A DNA stretch of 10,013 bases from Pseudomonadota bacterium (lineage in GTDB: Bacteria; Pseudomonadota; Alphaproteobacteria; Sphingomonadales; Sphingomonadaceae), in contig JAEZBH010000294.1 in the NCBI GenBank assembly GCA_023427285.1, positions 1-10,013 of the forward strand, written 5' to 3'. The position numbers and the translations under genes are program-made. Each line of letters starts with the position of its first letter. Positions within the stretch are counted from its first letter, which is position 1. Below are positions 1-6,029 of the stretch, piece after piece. Below the pieces are notes generated by a model. That model was not told the origin of the DNA. It did not search any database and saw only the letters and a program-made list of their open reading frames with translations.

Positions 1-431
1 TTTATGCGAACGCCCGCATAGCCCACCCATCCGGCGGCAAGCGCGGTCAGTGTTGTGAAGATTGACAGCGACTGGCCTGTCGCTCCGACAGAACTCCAGC
101 CGTCGCGGCTGTGCAGGAAGCTGTTCAGCAGCCCGGAGGTCCACATGGAGGCCAGCAGCAACAGATACGCGACGGCCTGTATGCGCACGATGCGGTCGTC
201 CTCTGCCGCCCCGGCACGCACCAGCAGGAAAATCGCCCACAGCAGCGTCAGGCCGCCCATCAGGCATCCGCCCGCAAGCAGCCACTGGGAAAAGTTCGTC
301 CACTGGATCTCGGCGCTGTTGAGATAGGCGATGTCGCTTGCCAGCGCGCTGCTGAACAGCGCGATCGGAAACGCCAGCAGAATGGCATGCAGCGGGTGCA
401 GCAATCTCTGGCGGATGGGCAGTGCGGCCAT
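1..431 (-). CDS. DUF2231 family membrane protein, C-terminus outside window (partial)
   Basis: I translated this from the reverse strand. The ATG is at 431-429, preceded by AAGGAG (443-438) with 6-base spacing, and the frame stays open for 143 codons to the window edge. The N-terminus has the pattern H-P-L-H-A-x-L-L-A-F-P-I-A (H13, H16), which is typical of the DUF2231 family. It is followed by about four hydrophobic segments, near residues 15-32, 48-68, 84-102 and 125-140. The family is of unknown biochemical function; members are predicted four-helix inner-membrane proteins often found near respiratory genes. The gene is divergent from the CtaG gene and may share its control region. A related DUF2231 gene lies at 1871-2374. 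What is seen is the frame, RBS and motif. The family name rests on recall of the motif. Any role with the oxidase is inference. Confidence 0.85.
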   Translation of the reverse strand, partial: MAALPIRQRLLHPLHAILLAFPIALFSSALASDIAYLNSAEIQWTNFSQWLLAGGCLMGGLTLLWAIFLLVRAGAAEDDRIVRIQAVAYLLLLASMWTSGLLNSFLHSRDGWSSVGATGQSLSIFTTLTALAAGWVGYAGVRI

Positions 432-598
432 CGCCTTCTCCTTGTTGCCGTGATTTCCGGTGCCAGCCGTTGCTTGCAGTTTCTCTCTCCGGTTCGGTGT
501 TCGTTGCATAGGAAGGGAACCGTAGCCGCGCCTTCAGGTTCCCTTTTTGATGACGACAAGGAGTTGAGCCTGAACACTTCGCCCGAAGGGGGCTTTGG
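432..598. promoter_or_regulatory. Divergent intergenic control region between DUF2231 and ctaG
   Basis: These 167 bases separate two divergent start codons, so promoters for both directions should lie here. I see no convincing sigma-70 TTGACA/TATAAT pair. The prominent structure is the perfect inverted repeat at 513-545, described separately. The ribosome binding sites of the two genes lie at the edges: AAGGAG at 438-443 (minus) and AAGGGGG at 586-592 (plus, 6 bases before the ctaG ATG). Confidence 0.55.
513..545. repeat. Perfect 9-bp inverted repeat, possible divergent EcfG-type promoter or operator
   Basis: AAGGGAACC (513-521) is repeated in inverse as GGTTCCCTT (537-545), with a 15-base spacer. 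Each arm contains GGAAC, and a GGTT follows after 16 bases on both strands. This resembles the alphaproteobacterial general-stress consensus GGAAC-N16/17-CGTT, with a mismatch at the first base of the -10 box. If used, transcription would start about 50 bases before ctaG and about 80 bases before the minus-strand DUF2231 gene. The plus strand also has five T's at 544-548, so the repeat could instead form a terminator-like hairpin. However, no plus-strand gene within the window lies upstream to terminate. The inverted repeat is seen directly; its function is inference. Confidence 0.5.
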
Positions 599-1336
599 AT
601 GACATCTTCTGTAGTGCCTCCGCCGCCCTATTGCGGCCGCGCTCCCTTGCCCGAGGATTTGTGGTTGCGATGGAACTGGGACCCCGTGCTGCTGGCCGCG
701 CTGACCGCCGCGCTTGTGGGCGGTATCGTGCTCATGCGAAATGCGCCCCGGCAGCGGCTCGCCTGGGGTACGGGATGCGCGGTGCTGCTGGTGGCGTTCG
801 TCTCCCCGTTGTGCGCGCTGAGTTCGGCGCTGTTTGCAGCCCGTTCGCTCCATCATCTTTTGGTGGTGGCGCTGGCCGGCCCGCTCATCGGGTATGCGCT
901 GGCGCGGGTTTGGCGCGGGGGTCCGCCCGGGCTTGTCGCGGGGGCTCATATTCTGATCTTCTGGGCGTGGCATGTGCCGGGGCCGTATGGGGCGGCGCTG
1001 TCCAGCGATGTGATCTACTGGATCATGCAGGGCTTGTTGCTGGGCAGCGCCATCCTGTTCTGGACGGCGCTTTACAACGCCCCGCACGGTGCGGCGCAAA
1101 TCGGCGCGCTGCTTGCGGGGGTGGTCCAGATGGGGCTGCTCGGCGCGATCATTACCTTCGCGCCGCAGCCTCTTTATGCGCCCCACTTTCTGACGACGAG
1201 CCTTTACGGATTGTCTGCGCTGGAAGACCAGCAGCTTGCCGGTCTTATTATGTGGGTGGCGAGCCTGCCGCTGTTCCTTGGGGCGGGGGCGCCGTTGCTG
1301 CGCCGCTTCCTTGCCGATGCCGGGGCACCGGCATAA
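599..1336 (+). CDS. ctaG: Cytochrome c oxidase assembly factor, caa3-type CtaG family
   Basis: This 245-residue polytopic membrane protein of the caa3_CtaG family (Pfam PF09678 type) is thought to help insert copper into heme-copper oxidases. It should not be confused with the Cox11-type CtaG. The motifs seen are S-P-L-x-A-L-S-S near residue 64, a His pair H85/H86 in S-L-H-H-L-L, F-W-A-W-H-V-P with H125, H196 in A-P-H-F, and G-L-S-A-L-E-D-Q-Q with D210. These conserved His and Asp residues are plausible metal ligands. Six or seven hydrophobic helices are apparent. The ATG at 599 is favoured because AAGGGGG lies 6 bases upstream (586-592). It is the first gene of the plus-strand oxidase cluster. 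The next gene starts 73 bases after the stop. Length is at the short end of the family range. Confidence 0.9.
   Translation: MTSSVVPPPPYCGRAPLPEDLWLRWNWDPVLLAALTAALVGGIVLMRNAPRQRLAWGTGCAVLLVAFVSPLCALSSALFAARSLHHLLVVALAGPLIGYALARVWRGGPPGLVAGAHILIFWAWHVPGPYGAALSSDVIYWIMQGLLLGSAILFWTALYNAPHGAAQIGALLAGVVQMGLLGAIITFAPQPLYAPHFLTTSLYGLSALEDQQLAGLIMWVASLPLFLGAGAPLLRRFLADAGAPA
1317..1334 (+). repeat. Perfect 7-bp hairpin across the ctaG stop codon
   Basis: ATGCCGG (1317-1323) pairs with CCGGCAT (1328-1334) around a GGCA loop. The TAA stop begins in the last base of the stem. There is no T-run, so this is not a classical terminator. It could stabilise the 3' end of a processed message or tune expression between ctaG and the next gene. 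It may also be a by-product of GC-rich coding sequence. Confidence 0.35.
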
Positions 1337-1409
1337 TGGCGCTGCGCCGGGGCGGCGTCTGCGACTCTTTTGACCTTCGCGGCGCGGGTTTGCGCAGAGG
1401 GAGGCCGGG

Positions 1410-1901
1410 GTGATCCTTGCCATGAAAGCCCTGCACATCGCCGCCGTGATCGTCTGGTGCGCGGGGCTTATCGCTTTGCCGCTGATGTTGCGCCATCTGG
1501 AGCCGGAGCAAAGCCAGTTCATCTTCACCAAGCTGCGCAAGGTAACCCACTATGGCTATACCTATCTGATGACACCGGCCGCTGTGATTGCGGTCTCGGC
1601 GGGCATTGCGCTGATTTTTCTCAGGCAAACCTATACGGGCTGGATGATTGGAAAGCTTGCGGCGGTTGGCCTGCTTGCCTGCGTTCATGGCTTTCAGGGC
1701 CATGTGGTGCTGCGCTCGGAAGAGGAAAAAGGGGGGTATGACTCGCCCAAGGCGTCTCTGCTGATCGTGCCCGCCCTTCTGACGATCACGCTCGTGCTTT
1801 TGATCGTGCTCGCCAAGCCCGAGGTGCCCGCCAGCCTTTTTCCGGACTGGCTGACGCTGCCGCGCCACCGTCAGCTGCCGGGGGATGAGGTGCCGAGTTG
1901 A
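1410..1901 (+). CDS. HemJ/CopD-like four-helix membrane protein
   Basis: This 163-residue integral membrane protein has about four hydrophobic helices, near residues 5-25, 53-72, 79-98 and 115-135. The pattern M-K-A-L-H-I-A-A-V-I-V-W-x-A-G-L with H9, then Y-T-Y-L-M-T-P-A, then G-W-M-I-G-K-L with K82 and a following His, resembles the HemJ/UPF0093 and CopD groups. HemJ is a protoporphyrinogen oxidase that needs a conserved N-terminal His and a Lys. CopD-type proteins are linked to copper handling. Either activity would suit an oxidase cluster; the sequence alone does not decide. The GTG at 1410 is chosen because GGGAGG (1399-1404) lies 5 bases upstream. An internal ATG at 1422 is the alternative. 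The 3' end overlaps the convergent DUF2231 gene by 31 bases. Confidence 0.8.
   Translation: MILAMKALHIAAVIVWCAGLIALPLMLRHLEPEQSQFIFTKLRKVTHYGYTYLMTPAAVIAVSAGIALIFLRQTYTGWMIGKLAAVGLLACVHGFQGHVVLRSEEEKGGYDSPKASLLIVPALLTITLVLLIVLAKPEVPASLFPDWLTLPRHRQLPGDEVPS
1850..1875. repeat. 7-bp inverted repeat at the convergent 3' ends
   Basis: GCTGACG (1850-1856) and CGTCAGC (1869-1875) form a perfect 7-bp stem with a 12-base loop. The stem spans the stop codon of the minus-strand DUF2231 gene (1871-1873). The position suits a bidirectional terminator between convergent genes, but neither strand has a T-run. Confidence 0.3.
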
Positions 1902-2374
1902 TGGTCGAACACCAGCTTGCCCCCGTGCCACCCGGTCAGCGCCGTGAGGGCGACGACGAGGAGCGATTGCAGAAGGCCGTAGGGAAGCACGCTTGCCTCC
2001 GAACCGGCAAGCCGGATGCCCCAGTTGAGGCCGAAGGCCGACAGCAGCACCATCGCAAAGATAAAATGGGTCCAGCTTGCCGACCGCGCCCTGATGCCCG
2101 GAACCAGCAGCAACTCGGCAGCACCGGCCAGACCGGCCAGAAGACCCATCAGGAAGCCAACGCCCGGCGTCCACAAGGCAACCCGCACCCAAAATCCGTC
2201 CCCGGTCCACCAGTAGAGGAGATCAGAGGCCAACGCGCAGACCGCAAGCGCGATCGGGAAGGAGACCAGCATGGCGTGGACGGGATGTCCGGCAACGGCA
2301 ATTCTCGATTGCGTGCGATCATAGCTGGGCTTTTCTGCAATCGGATCGGCAAGCGGCTTTTCAACGTTTGTCAT
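1871..2374 (-). CDS. DUF2231 family membrane protein
   Basis: This 167-residue membrane protein has an N-terminal hydrophilic stretch of about 28 residues. It is followed by G-H-P-V-H-A-x-L-V-S-F-P-I-A, the DUF2231 signature, and about four hydrophobic helices. A further His (W-T-H-F near the third helix) and N-W-G-I-R follow. The biochemical function of the family is unknown. The ATG at 2374-2372 is favoured, with AAGAGA upstream at 8-base spacing. A GTG ten codons further upstream (2404) is in frame but would overlap the start of the subunit II gene. The gene runs against the surrounding plus-strand cluster: it overlaps the HemJ-like gene by 31 bases at its 3' end and begins only 12 bases from the likely start of subunit II. 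It is a paralogue of the protein encoded at 1-431. A role in oxidase biogenesis is inference from position. Confidence 0.88.
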   Translation of the reverse strand: MTNVEKPLADPIAEKPSYDRTQSRIAVAGHPVHAMLVSFPIALAVCALASDLLYWWTGDGFWVRVALWTPGVGFLMGLLAGLAGAAELLLVPGIRARSASWTHFIFAMVLLSAFGLNWGIRLAGSEASVLPYGLLQSLLVVALTALTGWHGGKLVFDHQLGTSSPGS

Positions 2375-2386
2375 GGCGGCGGTCTC

Positions 2387-3085
2387 TTGGATGAGCGTTC
2401 GCACCCGTCAACGCGCCTGCGGGTCGTATTATCCCTTGTCCCTGCCGTTTTGCTCTCAAGCTGCTCCGGCGCGTTGTCGGTGCTCGATCCGGCAGGGCAG
2501 GCAGCGGCGGAAATCAGTTTTCTGTGGTGGATCATGCTGGCAGGCGCGGTGATGATATTCGCGCTCGTCATGGTCCTGCTGGCGCTTGCGTTCATCCCGC
2601 GCCGCAGGCCGAGCGTGCAGACGGAGCGCAAATGGATTTTGGGCGGCGGTCTTGTCTTCACCAGCACCGTTCTGCTCGCGCTTCTTGGCTACGGCATGAT
2701 CCTTGGCGAGCGGCTGATCCCGAATGATGCCCCCCGCGTGGCGACAGTCGAGGCGCAGGCCGAGCAGTGGCAATGGACCTTCCGTCAGCCGCTGGCGAAC
2801 GGAACATGGCGCGAGCGGGTTGGCGTGCTTCACATTCCCGTTGGCCTGCCGGTTGACGTGCGGATCACCAGCCGCGACGTGATCCACAGCTTCTGGGTTC
2901 CCCGGCTTGGCGGCAAGCTCGATGCCGTGCCCGGCAAAACCAATGTTCTCAGGATCGAGGCTGCCGAGCCGGGGGCCTTCGAGGCGGTTTGCGCTGAATA
3001 CTGCGGCCTCGGCCATGCCCGGATGCGGTTCCGCGTGATTGCGCATGACCGGGCAGGCTGGGCGGCCTTTCAGGCCGGAGAATGA
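2387..3085 (+). CDS. coxB: Cytochrome c oxidase subunit II (CuA lipoprotein)
   Basis: Subunit II accepts electrons from cytochrome c and passes them to heme a in subunit I. From the TTG at 2387 the protein is 232 residues. It has a signal with hydrophobic core and lipobox L-S-S-C (C26), two transmembrane helices (about residues 48-70 and 83-103), then a periplasmic cupredoxin domain. The aromatic patch is E-Q-W-Q-W-T-F. The CuA ligands are complete: H167 in V-I-H-S-F-W, and C202, E204, C206, H210 and M213 in C-A-E-Y-C-G-L-G-H-A-R-M. The intact CuA site argues for a cytochrome c oxidase, not a quinol oxidase, and there is no C-terminal heme c domain. The start is uncertain: no ATG or GTG lies in frame close upstream of the signal, and no strong RBS is visible. 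TTG at 2387 or CTG at 2417 fit best. The stop lies one base before the next ATG. Confidence 0.9.
   Translation: MDERSHPSTRLRVVLSLVPAVLLSSCSGALSVLDPAGQAAAEISFLWWIMLAGAVMIFALVMVLLALAFIPRRRPSVQTERKWILGGGLVFTSTVLLALLGYGMILGERLIPNDAPRVATVEAQAEQWQWTFRQPLANGTWRERVGVLHIPVGLPVDVRITSRDVIHSFWVPRLGGKLDAVPGKTNVLRIEAAEPGAFEAVCAEYCGLGHARMRFRVIAHDRAGWAAFQAGE
3077..3080 (+). promoter_or_regulatory. Ribosome binding site deciding the subunit I/III start
   Basis: GGAG lies 6 bases before the ATG at 3087, inside the last codons of subunit II. It supports a start at 3087 over the in-frame ATG at 3039, which would add 16 residues and overlap the CuA gene by 47 bases. Confidence 0.6.
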
Positions 3086-3086
3086 G

Positions 3087-5588
3087 ATGAACGCGCTCCG
3101 TCTCCATCGTGAGCTAAACGCTGTCTGGGGGTATCCGGCGGGCCTCAAGGGCTTTCTCGTCAACGTCAATCATACGAGCATCGGCAGGCGGTTTATCCTG
3201 ACCGCCTTCCTGTTCTTTGCAATTGGCGGCATCCTTGCAATGCTGATGCGCACGCAGCTGGCCACGCCGAACGGCGCCTTTGTCGATGCCGAGACCTACA
3301 GCCAGCTCTTCACCATGCACGGCACGGTGATGATGTTCCTGTTCGCGATCCCCATGCTGGAGGGCGTGGCGATTTACTTCCTGCCGCTGATGCTGGGCAG
3401 CCGCGATCTGGCCTTTCCGCGTCTCTCTGCCTTTGGCTGGTGGTGCTATGTTTTCGGCGGCTCCATGCTGATTGTCTCGCTGCTTGCGGGGCTGGCTCCG
3501 AACAGCGGCTGGTTCATGTACACGCCGCTGTCGAGCAAGCCGTTCTCACCCGGCATCAACAATGATTTCTGGCTGCTCGGCATCACTTTCGTCGAGATCT
3601 CCGCCCTTGGCGCGGCGGTGGAACTGGTCGTCAGCATCCTCAAATTCCGCGCCCCCGGCATGTCGCTTGATCGGATGCCGATTTTTGCCTGGTACATTCT
3701 GGTGACGGCCGGAATGATGGTGGTCGGCTTTCCACCGCTGATCCTGGGCTCGATCCTGCTGGAGGCGGAGCGCGCTTTCGGCTGGCCCTTTTTCGACCCC
3801 CTTAAAGGCGGCGATCCGCTTTTGTGGCAGCACCTTTTCTGGCTTTTTGGACACCCGGAAGTTTACATCATTTTCCTGCCCGGCGCGGGGATCGTCTCGA
3901 CCGTGCTTCCCGTCATGGCCCGGGCTCATCTGCTGGGCTACCGCTGGATCGTTGCGGCCATCATCGCTCTTGGCTTCCTGAGCCTTGGCCTGTGGGTTCA
4001 CCACATGTTCGCCGTCGGTATTCCGTATATGGCGCTGGGGTTTTTCTCGGCAGCCTCCGCGCTGGTCGCCATTCCCACCGGCATCCAGATTTTTGCCTGG
4101 CTCGGCACCCTCTGGTCGGGGCGGCCGCAACTGAAATTGCCGATGCTCTATCTGGCCGGTTTCTTTTTTGTCTTCGTGATCGGCGGCCTGACCGGCGTAA
4201 TGGTGGCGATGGTGCCGTTCGACTGGCAGGCGCACGACACCCATTTTGTCGTTGCGCACATGCATTATGTGCTTGTTGGCGGTTTTATCTTCCCGCTGCT
4301 GGCGGGCACCTATTACTGGCTGTCGCACTTCACCGGAAAACAGCGCAGTTTCAGAATTGGCGAGGCGGCCTTCTGGCTGATCTTCATCGGGTTCAACCTC
4401 ACCTTTTTCATGATGCACCTGACCGGTCTGCTCGGCATGCCGCGCCGGGTTGATTTCTATCCGGCCGATATCGGCTGGACGGCGCTTAATTTTCTCTCAT
4501 CCCTTGGCGGCTTCATCAGCGGGTTCGGCTTTGCGCTGGTCGTCCTTGATGTGTTGCAGACCCTGCTCATCGGGCGGGCGGCGCGTCGCAATCCTTGGCA
4601 CGCGGGCACGCTGGAATGGGCCATGATGCTGCCTCCGCCGAATTATAATTTTGCCAGCCTGCCGCATGTTGCGGGGCGTTATCCGCTGGAAGAGACGCCC
4701 GATCTCGATGTTCGTCTGGCGCGGGGAGAGGGCTATCTGGCTCGCAATCGTCGCGGCCTGCGGGAGACGCTTGCCGTGTGCGGGGTGGACGGTCGCCTTG
4801 ATTATCTGGCGATCGTGCCGGGCAACAGTTGGCTGCCTTTTGCAACGGCGCTCATCACCGGGTTGTTCTTTCAGGCTTTTCTGGTCGGGCTCTATTGGGT
4901 GGCAGCGATCGTGCTTGGGGGCATTGCCGCGCTGGGGTGGATGTGGGCGCGCCAGCTTGGCAGCCGGGAAGATACGGGGCCGATCGAGATAGGTCTGGGG
5001 CAGCGGGCGCAGGTTCACTTTGAGGCGGCCCATGCGCCGGGATGGTGCGGAAGCCTCGTGCTGCTTGCGGCGGACGCTGCCCTTTACGCAAGCCTGCTGT
5101 TCGGCTTTGCCTACCTGTGGACCATCGCTCCCAACTGGCCGCCCCCCGCCTTTATTGAGGCGAGTCCCCTTGATGTGGCGGTGGGCGGCATTGGTTTTGC
5201 TGTTGCGGTCTGGGCCATGCGGCAGGCCCTTCGGGCGAACCGCCGCGCCTGCCGGGCGGCGGCAACAGGCTGGGCGTTTGGAGCCGCAGGCGCAGTGGCC
5301 ATCGGGGCGCTGGCGCTGATCGCAGCGCCGCTCTTTCGACTGCCGCTGCCGACGACCCATGCTTATGCCGCAGTTGCAACGATGCTTGTTGTCTACACGG
5401 TCTTTCATGCCGCAATCGCGTTGATGGCGGCCCTGTTCGCCGGTTTGCGGGTGCGCAGCGGTTATGTCTCGCCAGCGCGAAGCCTTGAATTGCGGGTTGC
5501 GCGATTGTGGGTTGATTATGCCGCTGTTGCCGGGATCATCGCCCTGCTGGCGCTGCACGGGCCGGCTCTGTTGGGAGCCGGATCATGA
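3087..5588 (+). CDS. ctaD: Cytochrome c oxidase subunit I/III fusion protein
   Basis: This 833-residue inner-membrane protein is the catalytic core of an aa3-type oxidase (reduction of O2 to water) fused to subunit III. Subunit I covers about residues 15-540. H78 and H393 are the heme a ligands and H391 the heme a3 ligand. H256, H305 and H306 bind CuB, and Y260 in H-P-E-V-Y is the cross-linked tyrosine. E258 (E286 in Rhodobacter sphaeroides numbering), D107 (D132), S271 (S299), T331 (T359) and R453/R454 (R481/R482) are present. The K-channel lysine (K362) is Q334, and the D-channel asparagines N121 and N139 are I96 and S114. After P-P-P-N-Y-N-F (516-522) come two extra helices (about 575-615) and a five-helix subunit III-like part (about 640-833) containing F-A-Y-L-W and R-L-W-V-D-Y. 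Fused I/III forms are known in bacteria. The start at 3087 has GGAG upstream. No heme synthase gene lies nearby in the window. Confidence 0.93.
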   Translation: MNALRLHRELNAVWGYPAGLKGFLVNVNHTSIGRRFILTAFLFFAIGGILAMLMRTQLATPNGAFVDAETYSQLFTMHGTVMMFLFAIPMLEGVAIYFLPLMLGSRDLAFPRLSAFGWWCYVFGGSMLIVSLLAGLAPNSGWFMYTPLSSKPFSPGINNDFWLLGITFVEISALGAAVELVVSILKFRAPGMSLDRMPIFAWYILVTAGMMVVGFPPLILGSILLEAERAFGWPFFDPLKGGDPLLWQHLFWLFGHPEVYIIFLPGAGIVSTVLPVMARAHLLGYRWIVAAIIALGFLSLGLWVHHMFAVGIPYMALGFFSAASALVAIPTGIQIFAWLGTLWSGRPQLKLPMLYLAGFFFVFVIGGLTGVMVAMVPFDWQAHDTHFVVAHMHYVLVGGFIFPLLAGTYYWLSHFTGKQRSFRIGEAAFWLIFIGFNLTFFMMHLTGLLGMPRRVDFYPADIGWTALNFLSSLGGFISGFGFALVVLDVLQTLLIGRAARRNPWHAGTLEWAMMLPPPNYNFASLPHVAGRYPLEETPDLDVRLARGEGYLARNRRGLRETLAVCGVDGRLDYLAIVPGNSWLPFATALITGLFFQAFLVGLYWVAAIVLGGIAALGWMWARQLGSREDTGPIEIGLGQRAQVHFEAAHAPGWCGSLVLLAADAALYASLLFGFAYLWTIAPNWPPPAFIEASPLDVAVGGIGFAVAVWAMRQALRANRRACRAAATGWAFGAAGAVAIGALALIAAPLFRLPLPTTHAYAAVATMLVVYTVFHAAIALMAALFAGLRVRSGYVSPARSLELRVARLWVDYAAVAGIIALLALHGPALLGAGS
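5562..5581 (+). promoter_or_regulatory. Hairpin enclosing the ribosome binding site of the 113-residue gene
   Basis: CCGGCTC (5562-5568) and GAGCCGG (5575-5581) form a perfect 7-bp stem with a 6-base loop (TGTTGG). It ends 3 bases before the ATG at 5585. The only Shine-Dalgarno-like sequence, GGGAG at 5573-5577, lies in the loop and right arm. The arrangement would couple translation of the small gene to ribosomes finishing the subunit I/III gene, which overlaps it by 4 bases. The stem is seen directly; the coupling is inference. Confidence 0.45.
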
Positions 5589-5926
5589 GGGGGGCGGGCC
5601 TGGCCGGGATGATTGCGGGCTTTGTCCTCTGGTCGGTCGCGTTCGTGACCATTTACGGGGTTCATGGCGTTGGCTGCGCCTATGGCTGGGATGCGATCAC
5701 GGTGGGGCCAACCAACCTTCAGCGCCTCGTGCAGGTTGCCCTTTGGCTGGCCTTTCTGCCGCCCTTGGCGGGGTTGGCCCTATGGCTGCGCCAGCAGCGC
5801 CGGAGAGCCGCGGGAGACGCCGCCCGGCGGTGGGCGGCGCTGGTGGGCGAGACGACCGCCTGGGGCGGGCTGGCCGCCACCCTTATCACCTTTGCTCCAA
5901 GCCTCGGCACCGCCGTCTGCACCTGA
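5585..5926 (+). CDS. Small membrane protein linked to the oxidase, unknown function
   Basis: This 113-residue protein has about three hydrophobic segments, near residues 5-24, 48-66 and 88-104. I do not recognise a named family. Similar small membrane proteins follow fused subunit I/III genes in other oxidase clusters, so it may be a small oxidase subunit in the place of subunit IV, or an assembly factor. Notable residues are Y24-G-V-H27-G-V-G-C31-A-Y-G-W35 and C112, next to last. One His and two Cys in a copper-enzyme operon could bind copper or form a disulfide, but that is inference. The ATG overlaps the TGA of the subunit I/III gene (ATGA), indicating one message and translational coupling. 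The end of the protein is followed by about 100 non-coding bases. Confidence 0.8.
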   Translation: MRGAGLAGMIAGFVLWSVAFVTIYGVHGVGCAYGWDAITVGPTNLQRLVQVALWLAFLPPLAGLALWLRQQRRRAAGDAARRWAALVGETTAWGGLAATLITFAPSLGTAVCT

Positions 5927-6017
5927 GGCCGCTCCTTCGCTGCTGTTTTTGTCTCAAGGGTGAATGATGGCGTTAGCCATGCGTTCCCCACAAACGGAGC
6001 AACGAGCGAGCCTGCGG

Positions 6018-6024
6018 AAGGAGG
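6018..6024 (+). promoter_or_regulatory. Strong ribosome binding site deciding the start at 6030
   Basis: AAGGAGG lies 5 bases before the ATG at 6030. In-frame ATGs at 5964, 5967 and 5979 would add up to 22 residues that do not resemble a P-type ATPase N-terminus and have no comparable site upstream. Confidence 0.75.
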
Positions 6025-6029
6025 CAGGC

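Noticed and set aside
510..548. Reading the inverted repeat as a simple rho-independent terminator
   Set aside because: The T-run is on the plus strand, but within the window no plus-strand gene lies upstream. The hairpin is more likely regulatory, although attenuation of the downstream genes cannot be excluded.
595..1413. Alternative plus-strand frame of 272 codons over ctaG
   Set aside because: It is Gly/Arg/Ala-rich without family motifs, while the frame starting at 599 has clear CtaG motifs and an RBS.
260..1540. Long minus-strand open frame (426 codons)
   Set aside because: It is rich in Arg, Pro, His and Gln, has no recognisable motif, and lies opposite the well-supported CtaG gene and DUF2231 start. 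It is a GC-rich antisense shadow.
1898..2386. Upstream extension of the subunit II frame
   Set aside because: The extra 163 residues are antisense to the DUF2231 gene, have low-complexity composition and would bury the lipoprotein signal.
3546..4418. Minus-strand open frame of 290 codons opposite subunit I
   Set aside because: The composition is typical of the antisense of a hydrophobic gene, and the sense strand encodes all heme-copper ligands. The same applies to 4497-5558, 5973-6881 and 6829-7791.
5967..5980. Small ATGGC/GCCAT hairpin between the oxidase and ATPase genes
   Set aside because: Only 5 bp with no T-run. Too weak to call a terminator or regulatory element.
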